From the NCBI GenBank assembly GCA_018806915.1, contig JAGKQI010000079.1:957001-1021000 (forward strand): a stretch of DNA of 64,000 nt. The letters are read 5' to 3'. A model generated the notes under the pieces. The model saw only the letters and a list, made by a program, of their open reading frames with translations. It made no database searches and was not told the DNA's origin. The DNA is from Phytophthora colocasiae (taxonomy: Eukaryota; Oomycota; Peronosporomycetes; Peronosporales; Peronosporaceae). The translations under genes and the position numbers were made by a program. Shown here one piece after another: positions 51,455-64,000 of the stretch. Each line of letters starts with the position of its first letter. Positions within the stretch are counted from its first letter, which is position 1.

Positions 51455-54400
51455 ATGAACGTTTCAGACACGAGAGCAGCCCCCCCGGCCCCGGATGCGC
51501 CCTTTAACCCTTTGGTGGGGCTGCAGACGCTGCTCTCGGCCGAAATCGTGAGTGTCAAGCAGAGAATTAAGGCTGCACAGCGATTGGAGAAATATTTCCG
51601 TGGGTTGCCCCCCACTCCGGGCCTCTTTTTGGCCTACGAGCCGTATCTTCTTGTGTTGGCAGAAGTGATGATAACGCCTGTTAAGAACGGCCAGGAGCTG
51701 CAGCAGACCGTGCTGAAGCTACTGCAGACTTTGTCAGGCCATAACCCAACCGGATTCAGCGATTGGATTGCTAGAAACACTCAGCTGGGTAATGAACCGT
51801 GGCTGGTGCAATGGAGCTACGTTTTGTTACTACAGGTGGAGAAGAGCGTCCCTCGAGAGAGTGATGACACGTGGGATGAAGCGTCGGTGGAGTTTAAGGA
51901 GTTTGACAGAGTGTTCGCCAGGGTTTTGCAAATGTGGAGGACGCTGTTGGATCATACAGCTGATGCAGCGCTTGTGGACCAGTTAGTGACGTATCTGGAG
52001 GCTCTGCTCATGCAGCAAACGGACGTGGAACAGTGGCGGATATTGATGCTGAAAAAATTACAGACGCACTTTGTGGATATCGCGGATGTTTTGATCGGCT
52101 GGACGATGAGCACAGGACCTTATAGTCAGCTACGGTAGGTACTGAGGGGATATATGAGGATGATGGCGATGAAGACTCATTAACAGTTTTTTTTTATTGA
52201 AGGGATGGTATTCTTGCACTATTGAACAATTTCGGCCGCTTGTGGGCTGACAACAGTGTGTTCAGTCTTCAGCTGCTGAATTCGTTTGCAGAGGTGAGAG
52301 AACTGCACACGCAATGGACGTCTATAGTTTGATCTAATTCGTTGCATGATGCAGGAAATCGTGAATCTATGCGACTCCTGGAAGAACCACCAAGAGGGTG
52401 ATGATGTTCGACTGAGTACCCTTTTGGCTTGCTTCATGATGGTGGCTCAGTGTGTTCCAGATATCGGTGCGTCCACGGTGTCTTAGCTGTGGCTTGGCGG
52501 AAGATTTTAACATTGTTTACTCGGCTTTCGTTACAGCTTTGTCTGGTGATAAAAATGTTTTCGCTAGAGTTCTCCAACGCGTTATATCGTGCCCGCAACC
52601 AGAGTATTCGTAAGTGTTTATTCTTTATAATTACTTATTTGAAGTGCTAAACCAACCCAATATGTATCGCCTTGGCAGTCTATTCTGCGTGGCGAACTGC
52701 TCGGAATACTTGGTGTCAATGTCCAATTCGAAGCACGGCAACTTTGCTGCTCTATCCGTTGCAGCAGTGAGGTTTTTGCTTTACCATTGTGCAATTCAGT
52801 CTCGATTACACGACAGTGAGGTCGGCAAGCTCTCTATGGTACTGGAGAATATATGCAAGCTAGCAAGTGCCAATTTTTCTGGCATCGCCAACCCGATAGA
52901 TGTGCATTCTGTGGCTATAAGCGCGCTGGATGACGAAATATCTTCTCGAATCGTCAAGAAAGGCGGGCAACCAAAGCGGGTAAAAGTCATGGAATGCTTG
53001 TTCCATTTGGAATGTGCTAATGCAGTGACCTATACTACCCAAGTGTGTCTGCAACTAGTGCGGCTGGGTGGAATTGGCGCTCTGAAGGTCTGTTGTTCGT
53101 TTCGTTTACTGCATCTAATTTTTATGCTAATTATCCTCTTGTTGATTTTGGACTTAGGCGCTAGGGACACAAGCACTGAAGCGATTGAATGGCCGAAGCG
53201 GTGAAAGGGGAAACAGTTATTTTGTGTTCGCAGCAACTTGCTTCATCCTAATCTGTCGGAACCCCAAACAAATTACTTTTTCGCGTGATGCTGATGAAAG
53301 CTTCATTATTGAGATTCTCGAATTGGTTACGGCAAAACTGGAAAAAAGCAGTCACCGATATCGTCAGTATCGATTGACTCCTCATCAGTTGGGCCTTCTC
53401 CTGAAGATGGTGAGCGCTTTTATTGGCGCTGTGCTTGAACGGATTGACAAGCCCGAGGATTCGAAAATTGTGAACGAAGTAGCGCTTCGATTGTTGGAAT
53501 GCACCATCAATATGCTGCCTGATGAGGCTTGGGTGAATCAAGATTTTCGACTTGGTGTGGAAACTTTAAAAGTGATTGATACTCTATTGTCTCGAGTGGC
53601 TGCCATTCCACGCATTCCGCAGAAAGCTTGTCAGATATTGTTGAAGAAAGTGGTGACCGTTATTTATTGTTCCAGTGTCGAGGTTCGAGAAGGATGTGTC
53701 CAAGTTCTGGAAACCCTTCATAATCGAGCGGACACCCGTGAGTGTTCTGGCAGGGTACTTGCAGTGATACTTGATCTTCTGTTGGACTCCAGTCTTGCAG
53801 TACAAGCTCGAATCATGTCGAATTTTTCGGGGATTGCCCATCCTGCACTTTTGAGCCAGGTAATACCGAGTTTTTCTCCTTGGGAAGTGCAACCGCTGCA
53901 TTCTTCTTTCGTTGGCGCTGACTTTGAAAATATTCTGAGTCTTTTTCAGTCTCAAGAACTTGACGAAAGTGAATGGAGTCGGGTTTGCTCCGGTATCATG
54001 GGCCGAGCATCGCCAGCTAAGGCCCTGAGTAACTCTAAGGCCTTATTAGGCGCCATTCACCAAGCAGCAGCGTGGTGCGTCCAGAACAGACTTCGCACTC
54101 ACTTTGGTGGACCGGCTCAAAGCTTTGCGAGCATCGAACGATTGTTACAAGAGTATTCGGATGAAGTTGGATTGAATTCACAAAATACCCGAGCACACCA
54201 ATTATCGACGTGGCTGTTGCTTGAATTTATGAGCGAGTTGGAGATGCGTATTACTCGTGCTATATACGACGACGTGGACCTAATCAATCCTGAGAGCGAA
54301 GAGTGTAAAAACTCACTCTTCTTTCGTACGAACAAATCGGTGTGTGATGACTGGCTTAACCGAATACGGCCATCCCTTGCGCACATGTCAAGAAACAGTT

Positions 54401-57400
54401 CGTCGTACGACTTATGCCGATATCACTGTCATGCGATGATGATGGCTTGCTATGCCAAACTCAGCAGAGTTATGGCTTCATTTGCATCCAAGGGATCATT
54501 AGATAAAAGCAGCAGTGAGTTGAGACAAGCAGAGAAGGACTTAGATATGGCGTTGTACGCGCTGTGTCGATGTCACTGTGACGCGAAGGATACCGACTCC
54601 ATTGTTGGAATTCAGAGATGGGGTGCGTCTGTTTCCTTGGCATTGGGCAAGTGGTATCAATTGAACAAAGGGCATCTGGACTGTGACGATAAACAACGCG
54701 AAGGACCACTTTTTCAGTGGTTAAATGCAGTCCGTTACGAGGCCGAAATGCGCTATGAAAATGCTGCCGAGGAATACGAAGCGTTGCTGCAACCTGTGTT
54801 CTCGTCTAGTGAAAATGCTAACCCTGCGAAGATATTTGAATCCCCGATGACTTACCTCCGCATCTCAGCCTCATCTCTGCTAGAATGCATTAAGCAGTGC
54901 GCGAAATGCTATGTTGCTATGCGTGACTGGACCAAACTGCGACAGTTTGCAACGAAATTCATCGATTCAGCACAAACCCTCGTAGATTGTGGCTACCATG
55001 TTGAAGAGATCCAAGCGATTTTTGATTACAGTGACATGTGGAGTGAAGAGATAAATACGATACGCGAGCTCGAGACAGAATCGACTTCGCTTACAGTGGT
55101 TTCGTCGTCGAGAGATAAGTTGGAATGCAGTGCCACGAAACGAGCTGCATTGGCGCTTCGTGTATGGAACGTTGCTGACAGGTCTCATCTTGGACAGCCA
55201 AGCGACCCAGTGTTTCCTGGGAGCTTTACCGACCAACTTCGTAGAGATTTGATACCGTTAGTGTTACAACGAACCCCTTGGGATGGTTTCGCAGGTGAAA
55301 AAGTTGGAAAAAATGCTGAGGAGGTTCTTCTTAAAATGTTTGGGATGGCGAAAACAAACCACTTGCCAGTTAGGTTCCATTTGAATGAGATACCTGACGA
55401 AGCCACAAAACTGAATCCTGAGCTGTTTGATTCTGCTATTTGGGGTCAAGCCCTTGGCTTTAGTAAACACGGGAATGCTGACGCAGAGTGCATTTGTCTG
55501 ACTGCTGTTGCAAGACTGGCTCGGAAGCAGTACAACTTCGGTTTTGCCCAAAGGCTTTTGGAGGAAGCTGAAGCCATTAAAGAAGCGAGCTATGCATCTG
55601 CTATGGAGTTAAGTTACGAAAAGACGAAGTTTCTGGAGACTATTGGGATGGAGACTGAAGGTCGTTGGCTCCTGGATACACAGTACGAAATGTCTTTGAA
55701 ATTAGTTGAACTGGATCAAGAGCATTCAGAACAGGGAAGCGTAGTAGTTCGATCACTTTTGCGCCTTGCTAAGTCGTCTATGATCTCTGTCGACATGGAG
55801 TCGTCATCTGCGTTGTCGCGCTTCATTGATGGCGCGCTAGAAGCCGCAACTAACGGTGGGAGCAAAATGCTGAACGAAGTGGACGATTTCGACTTTGGGT
55901 CGTCCTTGCAAGATGAACGCACTTTTAAGTGTATCCAAGCAGCGACCAATGCAGCGCCAAAGTCCTCTAAGGCCTGGGTGCACTTTAGCCACTGGTGTTA
56001 CGCTCAAGGGAAACGTGAAATTGAACGGATTTCGGAGCAAAATGGCTATATTCATTTAGATCCTGACGATGAATCCAAGATTACTTCTCTATTGGATAAG
56101 ATAGGAATTGCTGAACCGGACCGCGATCAAGTCGTTCGTGCTTTCTGTCATTTCTTGGAGAATGGCGAACTGGTCAGTCAGCGCCTAGCCACCTTCCACC
56201 AGCTTTGCAGTGAACTCGCACCCCCAGATCACAGCAATGAAGCCGTGGATGATTTAATCCGTCTACAACAAGCTTGTCACTCAAAGGTTCTTCGCTTTCA
56301 CACGCTATCGGCTCGTGGCTACGGCAAGTATCTGACTGTGCTCATAAACGACGCAGACACAAATGTTTCTAGACAGGAAATCACTACAGTCGCCCTGCGT
56401 CTGCTGAGTCTCTTGACCACGTATGGTTCTGTACCAGAAGTGATTTCAGCGTTAAAACCTGTTTTATTCGACGGACCGGTTGATCCGTGGTCGTATATTG
56501 TACCTCAGTTAATCGCCCGAGCGGACCACCCGGTACCTACTGTTTCATCCTTGGTATGCCTGGTGCTCAAGCGTCTAGCACATCATTCCACCCACGCTAT
56601 TGTGTTTCCTGCTGTCGTTGACTCTATGGAGCCCCAAATGACATATTCAAACCTCCAGGAGGAGCGCGAGTCTGCCAGTAACTCGTTTGCTGCAGTCTTA
56701 CAGGAGCTACATAACGTGTCACCTGGACAGGTTGAAGGAGTACGCCAACTGGTTTCCGAGCTTCGTCGGATTTCAATTTTGTGGGACGAAGCTTGGATCA
56801 ACACACTTGTGAAACTATCAGCAGACGTGGCTCGTAGATCAAGTACGCTGGAAAAGGAGGCGATTCGAGTTGACAAGAATGCGTCGTTATCTGCTAAAGA
56901 AAAGCAGGAATTAGCTCAGCGGAAACTGTTGGCCATTATGAAGCCAATTTACATTTCGATCGAAAGGCTGTGGGATGAAACGTGCGGTAGTGTTCGTACC
57001 CAGCATACCGTGACACCTCATGAGCGAAAATTCCTCAAGGAGTACGGCAACTCAATCGAGAAGGCCATGGAAAACTTCCGTGATTACTCGAACGCCGAGC
57101 TTCGAGTGAGCTCAGCCCCAATGAAAGATCCACAGGAGCTCTGGCAACCTTTTGCAGACGTGTTGAAGGCGTTGATGAACGCATCTGGACGTAGAGACCA
57201 ACTGGCGCTGCAGGACATTTCCCCAGCGATGGCCTCAACCTCTCGTCAGTTAGCTCTAACCAACATGCCTGGTGCACTTCTCGGGAACAGTAGAGGTCAA
57301 GTGGAACCAGTCACAATCCACCGAGTCGATCCATCTGTAGCTATTTTGCGAACGAAAACGAAGCCAAAGTCTCTGGAGTTAATTGGTTCCGATGGGAAAA

Positions 57401-60400
57401 CGTACAAGTATCTGCTGAAAGCTCGCGAGGACTTACGTTTAGATGAGCGAATCATGCAATTCCTGCGAGTGACGAACGATTTCTTACAAGCGGATGTCGC
57501 TGCAGCTGCTCGGGATCTGTCAGCTCAAAATTACAGCGTCATCCCTTTGTCTCGAAACACAGGGCTGATCCAAATGGTTCCTGATGTCGTGCCTCTTTTT
57601 CAAGTGTATACTGTGCGAAACGATACGGGTGGTCGAGGTACTCCGGATCCTGTTGCTGCCTCTCCTGTCCAGCAGCCACCCCCACCAGCAGCTCAGTTCT
57701 ACGCCAAGTTGAAGCAACATGGGGTAGTGGATGTGGCTCCGAACAATCGCTCACAATGGCCGGCTTCTGTGCTAAAACAGGTTTACCAGGAGCTTGTATC
57801 CCAGCGCCCACGCAATGTACTGCAGCAGGAAATTATTTCTCGGAGTGAAGACTTGCGAGAAAGCTGGGTAAAAAGCGCGCGCTTAAGCAAATCTCTTGCG
57901 GTCATGTCAGTGCTAGGGTACATTGTCGGATTGGGAGATCGACACCTGGACAACATTTTGTTGTGCATTAACAGCGGTGATATCGTTCACATTGACCACA
58001 ACGTGTGCTTCGACAAGGGGCGTAGACTCAAAGTGCCAGAAATCGTCCCGTTCCGATTAACACCCATGCTACAAGATGCGCTTGGGTTTACAGGCGTGGA
58101 GGGGAGGTTTCGTGTAGCGTTTGAGACAACGTTGCGTGTTGTGCGCTCTGATGATGTTCGTGAAGCGTTGTTAACATTGTTTGAAGCATTCGTATACAGC
58201 CCACTTGTGGATTGGATTGCCGAAGACAAACGACAAGGGCGGTCGGGAGACTTGAAGGCTCGGCTTGAAGTGAACGTGAATCTGTCTTTGTTCCTGTCTC
58301 GGGCTGAGGAACGTCGGCAGGATACTATTTCTTTTGGCCGACAGTACGTACAGCTTGCAGACATAATTTCCAGGGCTCTTAAAGGAACTGGAATCCCGTT
58401 TGGAAGCTTGCTTGAGAAGCGGAACCTTCTGCTGTCTCTTGAAAAGGAAGAGCAAGCTCTGATGCAGGAAGTCTCTAGTGCGGAGAGCGAATTATCCATC
58501 TATCAGATTGCTGAACAGACAAAACGGGTGGAATTTGAGTCTGCCACAGCTCAAGCCAAAGATATTTCCACGAAGATGACCTCATTCGCAAACGAATGTT
58601 TAGCAAGACACCGACAAATTGAGGCGTGGAGACAGAAGAGCGTCAGCTTTGCTGAGTCCGATCCCGCGACTCAGCTGAGTGTTGTGATAACTGCTGTTGA
58701 TTCTGCGTCTTTTATAAACGTTCATGAGACGTTGTGCAATGTGCTGAAACACTCTCAATTTGCTGGCCAGCACGACCATCTACTGAACACGTTGGAGTCG
58801 AAATGCCACTCTGTTGATGTGGACGTCAAGCGTCTGCGCTTTGAGATCGAAAAGCTTGCGACTTGCTTGGTTCCGTATCTTTTGTATTACGGCCACCAGC
58901 GCAATGAGTTGGATAAATACTTGGATCTAGAGCTCAATCGTAATGGCAAGGATGTCTACTATAAGTGGTGGTCCATTTGTGCAGGGCTGGCAAGTGAGCA
59001 GAAAGTAGAATGCACGAGTGCCGACGTGACGTGCAGTTTCCCGTCTGAAGAGAGCATTTCTGAATCGGCTGTGGTTTTGAGCCGTCTAAGTCAACTGCCC
59101 AAGTTTCAGTCTGACGAAGAAGGTGACGACACCGGATGTTTATCCGAAGCAGACACGCTACTTCAGGACATTTCGAATGTGCTATCTGCGATGAAATTGT
59201 CAAATGCTCAAGGTCAACGCCTAATGAAACTTGCCGGGGCATCGTGGATTATTCAAGTGCTTCAGCAGTTGAACAGTGATGGAAACAGACCGAATGCCAA
59301 CACCATTCGCTTTTCACCTTCTCTGATAGCGCCGCCAGCGTTTGTTGTTGTGGTAGCGACGACACACGCGTGTTCCACGATGCTGGAGTTGGTGTCAACC
59401 CCCAAGGGTTCGATGAAAAGACTGCGTGCAAGCGAACTTCTATCAAGTTCCCGAGGCGAAGTTAGGAAAGAAGGTGCTAGCCAGGGTCTTACTGGACTCA
59501 AGGATATTCTTCACGAAGTGGGGTCGTTTGCCGCGGTGGTTCAGGAAGAATTTATATCGAACCTGCATGGCCGTCACGTGGATGGACAAATGGAGTTACT
59601 GGGACGCATCAAGGATATTGTGGCTGCTTTGGAGGGAGATATCACCATTTCTTTGCTGCAAGCCACAGCAGATGAACATCCTGTTACTCGCAGCATATTT
59701 ACAGCTGCCTTTGCTGTCATTCAGAAGGTTGTCTCTCTGGCTGATACTTTGCTGCATGCATCGACCATCCTAAAGGACGAAGCAGATCATTTCAAAAGTG
59801 TAACCAGCGTCAGTTGGGTTACCTTCGTTCTCGAACTGCTTTCTTTGACAGGAGAGGGTCCCACTTTGGAAGAAGCTGTTTCCACGATTTGGATGACTCA
59901 CATGGACATTTTCACCTCCAACTGCCTGATGAAGCTGCTGCGGGTCCAGCTCTCCAGTATTATCACGTCAGACTGGAAATTTGATTTCCAGTTACTCGGA
60001 GATGATACTGATCCAACATCTCTCAGCAAACGGTGGTCAGATTTCTTCTGTTTGCAAATTCCTGACATAATACCGTCTACGCAGATAAAACTCTCGAATG
60101 GAACTCCAGAAACACAAGCCAGTGACATCACTAAGGCTGTTGTCGAATTGATGGCTATTTGTAAAGAGTGGTGGAGCAAACAGTGGAGTGCATTGCAACC
60201 GAATATGTGGATTGAGCGAGTCTCTTCTCTTCAAAAGAAACATGATAGACGCCTTCGATATGCCTCGTGGTTATCAACTAAGCCAGGAGATAATGGAGCT
60301 GGACATCTTTCTCGGATTCAGATGCTGTCATTTCTATCTTCCCAAGTTCCGCAGTTGAATGCACTGCTTACTGATCAAGTTGCAGTTGAAGCAAACGTCT

Positions 60401-61758
60401 TGGAGTTGGCCCAGCAAATGGACTACCTGGGTTCGAATATAGGAGATACGTGCCCCGACTTGCAATCCAATGAAAGCCTGCATGCCCATGTCCAGGCCTG
60501 CTACGGTAATGTGGCGAGTTTGTTCGAGTATGGGCGGACCTTAGCTGATCTTGTTCAGGGTATCAGTGTCATTGAGACGTCAGGCGGTGAGCCAACTCTA
60601 GAAACAGAGAAAATGGAGCTTGAAGTGGATGCTATCGGTAAGAGCTTGCTTCAGTCAGCGTCAAAAGCTACGTTGGAAGTGCAAGCCTCCAGCGACGAGT
60701 TAAATGAAGTGGTAATCCGTGTACAAAATCTCCAAGACAAGGTGAATCAAAACCGAGAGACGTACGAGTCTCTTACTTCGAGAAAGCGAGCTGTTGAGGA
60801 TGTGATTCATTCTTTAAGTCTTGAGAACAAAGAGGCGGTGCTGGAAGGTGCGCGCGTGCTGAGTAAGCACATTAAGGAAACACGCAACTTGCTGAAGGGG
60901 TTTGACAAGTTCAAAACACCTTCAAAGCAAAGCCAATTGCAACAGCAGGGGGATTCAGACGCTTCGATATCTGTGGAGAGCACTACTGGAAGATTTTTCT
61001 TTATGGAGAACGATCGACTTGTAAAGATTCTTCTGCGTAGTATTCGATCGGTGAATCACCTGGAGCTCCTAGAGGGAGTGCTTGAAAAGCACGGAGAATT
61101 CTGTACTTCTCTTCGTGAAGCCGTTGCTCAACTCGACCAAATTTTGCGCGATTTCGACACTCAAGCTGACCAACTGTTGGATGGCAACGACCAGGATGTT
61201 TCAAGAACCTATCTGCTACTTCAGCTACTACTCGACCTGATTGAGATGCTTCACGTAGCGAAGAATGAGTTCCATCAAACCGATGCGACAGAAGGCTCTT
61301 CGATACCTCTCCTTGTTGCGACACGGGACCTTGTCCGTGGGTGTGTGAAACTATTTTTCGAAGCTACTGAAATGGCTGACCGACTCTCACGCACAAAAGA
61401 TGAGAATTACAATGCAAATGGAGTTGCTGATGATATTGGAATTGAAGAAGATCAGTGTGCAAGTTCAGAGGAGACTGCTCTTCACGACTCTGAGAACATT
61501 GCTGGCATGGGAGAAAGTGGTGACAGCGGCACTACTCACGATACGACTACTAGCACCCCACGAAATGTCGAGGAGAAGAGTCAGTACGGTCTCCGAGTTC
61601 TCAAACGTATCGAGGAAAAGTTGTCGGGTACGGTATCAGAAATGACCGATGCTCCGCCAGTATTGACTGTGGAACAGCAAGCGTCGTGGCTCATTGACGA
61701 GGCCACCAAGACAGAGAATCTCTGCGTCATGTATGAAGGATGGACTCCGTGGATTTAA
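51455..61758 (+). CDS. SMG1: SMG1 kinase (PIKK family, nonsense-mediated mRNA decay)
   Basis: Six exons: 51455-52134, 52203-52293, 52355-52466, 52537-52609, 52679-53087, 53158-61758; 3321 residues. Introns are 68, 61, 70, 69 and 70 nt with consistent phases; the last donor is the less common GTCTGT. The long N-terminus is helical repeats (HEAT then FAT-like). The kinase lies near residues 1850-2170: LIGSDGKTYKYLLK, GLGDRHLDNILL near 2045 (catalytic D), and HIDHNVCFDKG in place of the usual DFG, as in SMG1 (HIDYN). A helical insert of about 1100 residues follows, and a FATC end with WLIDEATKTENLCVMYEGWTPWI-type sequence. SMG1 phosphorylates UPF1 during NMD. The combination of DxN and the long kinase-FATC gap identifies SMG1 rather than mTOR or ATM. 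Confidence 0.93.
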
Positions 61759-62006
61759 ACCGTGTTCCTAACCTCACGTCTGCACATATTACCATCGGGG
61801 CGTATCATTGCAGCCATTCTCTAGAATTACTTCTTCAGTAGTATACGTTAAACCTGCTTCACTGCAGGTTAAGAAAGCGTGGTGCATTTCAAATGCACTT
61901 GTCCTTAAGCAAAACGCACTTTATTTTGATGTTGGACAACTCAAACGAACTTCAGTTGTCTTGTTGGTGTCGCGCTTCCATCGCCCTCCTACCGGTTGTT
62001 ACCTTT
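61759..62006. terminator. Convergent 3' region of SMG1 and SEC24 with two inverted repeats
   Basis: AACCTGC ttcact GCAGGTT at 61851-61870 and GTGCATTT c AAATGCAC at 61882-61898 lie close together in the middle of the gap. They could form stem-loops in both transcripts. A role in 3' end formation is only suggested by position. Confidence 0.35.
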
Positions 62007-64000
62007 TCAGTGGAACTTGTACTGAATCTTCTTGTGTACCTGGACCAAAAACTCCACGTACGAAACATCGTTGCGTGTGCGGTCTTCTACAAGTGCGCTC
62101 ATGAAGCGGTTGGCGCGCCAGTCATTCTGGCTTAAAATCTCCAGAGGTTGTGAAATTGGGATGGTAGAATTCAGATACTCAACCAACGAGCGCAGTCGCT
62201 CACGAGCGCTCATACTATCACCATCAGGAGCCTCACTCTCAAGCGTTTCGAACAGGTTTAGAGTCTGCTCAGCTGTGTCGGCATGATCCACGCCAAATAA
62301 TTCAAGTAGCAGCTCTGGCGACGCCTTGGGGCCAATGTAAATGTAACAGCACATGGCTGAGTGCAACAGGAAAATTCCTTCTTCGTCCAGTTTCTCAGCA
62401 GTAGGCGGGAGCTGCGGAGGCAGAATAAACTTGCCATCCTCGTCCAATGAACAGCAATCGTCAGCCAAATCGTGAACGCTGTATAGCTTAGGGTAGACGG
62501 CTGATACGCAGAACTCGACCGGGAGGCTGTTCAGCAGTCCCATCATCATCACACGCTCGTCCGCACGAACGTCAATAAATCCACGCGGAGGATTGCCCAC
62601 GAGGTTTCCTCTTAGTGCACGACTTTTTAGAGTAGCCAGTGTGTAAAGAGGAAGTAGCTTCAGAGACTCCGGCAGGATAAGCTGGCCAGAGGAAGAAGAT
62701 GAAGCACAGTACTTGCGGTAATTGAACAGCACAGTCACACACTGGTCGACCAGCGACTCCTTGACTGCCATTGGTGTTGCTCGCATGAGCTGTTTGTCCA
62801 CAAACTGACGAGCAGCAGAGCGCTGCCACACTGAGCAAGTTGCGTCCAGATCGGCGAAGCGGAAAACATTCGACAGCAATGGCTCCACCTGCAAGGCCAG
62901 GTTGTGCACACGAACACAACGCAAGCCATCACTGCGCGTATATAGTAGAGCTGCCTGGATGTACGCATCCGTGCCCTCCGCCAATGGCTCATCGTATGCA
63001 AAAGTTACGCACATCGAACGGTCTTGGTCGATCACAGCAAACTCCATTTCATCTGTCGTAAAGGCGTTCCCTCCGCGCGCATTGAAAAAGTTACCGTACG
63101 AGTGCTCCACGCGAAGTCCAGCACTACATCGCACCTTCAGGACAGCTTCGTATCCACAGTCGCGGTCCACAAGGCGCTGAAGCATGCTGGTAAGATGATG
63201 ACGGTTACTGGACTGCTCCTTCTCGAACTGAGGCATGTACTGCACACGGCCACCAGTCAACTCGCACACGCGACCAACGTCAGCAAGAGACGCAAAAGTG
63301 TTGGCAACAGAGAACACATCAAGAGAAATGTGGTGCTCAGCGCACTTCCGAGCCATATCTTCGTACGCGTTGTTCTCCTCGGGGGTGTACAGGTCCACTT
63401 CCTTGGTAGTACCGTAGGCACCGCTAACTTCTTCGCGTTTCACTCTGCCAATGCCCACACGAGGAGCTCCAGCGTGAAGCAACACCACCCGACCTCCTGA
63501 AACGGACAGTGCGTCGGCTACACTCCAAAGCGCAGCACCAGAGACAGCCTGATTCTTGGTAGTGTTTTCGAACGTGCGTGTGATGACTTCAGACAATTCC
63601 GTGATCTTATCAGCTGCAGCTGGATCATCCATCGATACAAGCCAGCTACTGGGAGGAAGTGGTGCCACAGGATCTTCGGTGTCAGGGCAGATATTCATCG
63701 AAATCGACGATGATCCATTATCCATTCGGTAATAGTGCACAGCAGTGTCGAACGTAATGATACCGATCTTCTTGCGCTTGTTCTGAGCCATGGACGGTAG
63801 CAGATACTGAATCGTCTGCAGCGCGCTAGCAGCGAGACCCGTCTGGAACGAGAAAAGCGACACGTCGAGGACGAATACAAGAATGGGCTCCTGGGGCGGG
63901 CGGATTGTGTACGCTGAAGGTACAACATACTCCACCGAGCCACGTGACAGCTCCGCTCGTTCCTGGATATCCCGGCGGTTACCGTATTGGTCCACGCTGC
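62007..64000 (-). CDS. SEC24: SEC24, COPII cargo-binding subunit (N-terminus outside the window)
   Basis: The frame is open from the right edge of the window to the TGA at 62009-62007, 664 codons. It starts in the short linker after the zinc finger (not in the window), continues with the trunk domain (PPQEPILVFVLDVSLFSFQTGLAASALQ, KKIGIITFDTAVHYY, NAYEDMARKCAEHHISLDVFS), the beta-barrel (RCSAGLRVEHSYGNFF), the helical domain (FRFADLDATCSVWQRSAARQF) and a gelsolin-like end (IFLLHSAMCCYIYIGP). This order is Sec24. It picks cargo at the ER exit site in a complex with Sec23. Confidence 0.92.
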   Translation of the reverse strand, partial: SVDQYGNRRDIQERAELSRGSVEYVVPSAYTIRPPQEPILVFVLDVSLFSFQTGLAASALQTIQYLLPSMAQNKRKKIGIITFDTAVHYYRMDNGSSSISMNICPDTEDPVAPLPPSSWLVSMDDPAAADKITELSEVITRTFENTTKNQAVSGAALWSVADALSVSGGRVVLLHAGAPRVGIGRVKREEVSGAYGTTKEVDLYTPEENNAYEDMARKCAEHHISLDVFSVANTFASLADVGRVCELTGGRVQYMPQFEKEQSSNRHHLTSMLQRLVDRDCGYEAVLKVRCSAGLRVEHSYGNFFNARGGNAFTTDEMEFAVIDQDRSMCVTFAYDEPLAEGTDAYIQAALLYTRSDGLRCVRVHNLALQVEPLLSNVFRFADLDATCSVWQRSAARQFVDKQLMRATPMAVKESLVDQCVTVLFNYRKYCASSSSSGQLILPESLKLLPLYTLATLKSRALRGNLVGNPPRGFIDVRADERVMMMGLLNSLPVEFCVSAVYPKLYSVHDLADDCCSLDEDGKFILPPQLPPTAEKLDEEGIFLLHSAMCCYIYIGPKASPELLLELFGVDHADTAEQTLNLFETLESEAPDGDSMSARERLRSLVEYLNSTIPISQPLEILSQNDWRANRFMSALVEDRTRNDVSYVEFLVQVHKKIQYKFH

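Overview
The window looks like a piece of an oomycete genome, most likely Phytophthora or a close relative. The host genes are dense, GC-rich and intron-poor, with short GT-AG introns mostly of about 60-85 nt, and the mobile elements (chromodomain gypsy, compact copia, piggyBac) fit that group. The genus is an inference from style; there is no rRNA or marker gene here to prove it.

Region 1 (1-14955) is a head-to-tail array of at least three nearly identical Ty3/gypsy elements that share the LTRs between them (pol 1, LTR, gag-pol 2, LTR, gag-pol 3, LTR). The left end is outside the window. Only the first pol is uninterrupted.

Region 2 (14956 to about 29620) is the most unusual part. AT-rich genes of a virus-like DNA element (best match in style: Polinton-like virus or virophage-type) have been cut up by retrotransposons. 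It carries a tyrosine recombinase (broken by the last gypsy LTR), a small capsid- or membrane-type glycine-rich protein, a GIY-YIG nuclease (broken by copia element A, 16619-21473) and a D5-type primase-helicase (broken by copia element B, 22072-27149). Both copia insertions have exact 5-bp target duplications, and skipping one duplication copy plus the retrotransposon leaves each viral-type reading frame open, so the element was intact until recently. TATA-like boxes precede its genes.

Region 3 (about 29634-31384) holds a repeat-containing spacer and one unknown gene with a probable 76-nt intron.

Region 4 (31385-64000) is ordinary gene-dense host chromosome: Noc2 (ribosome biogenesis), centrin, a three-repeat MYB factor, a P1B copper ATPase, an RluA-type pseudouridine synthase carrying an HMG-box-like insert, a TPR protein resembling ZMYND12, a GT71-type mannosyltransferase, APC5, SMG1 kinase (NMD) and the start-less end of Sec24. 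A piggyBac element (41931-45500) sits exactly inside an intron of the pseudouridine synthase. Gene pairs are very tightly packed: two convergent pairs overlap at their stop codons or 3' ends, and divergent pairs are separated by 63 and 175 bp.

Coordinates of introns and elements were read by eye from splice sites, frame continuity and repeat alignment; no similarity search was run.
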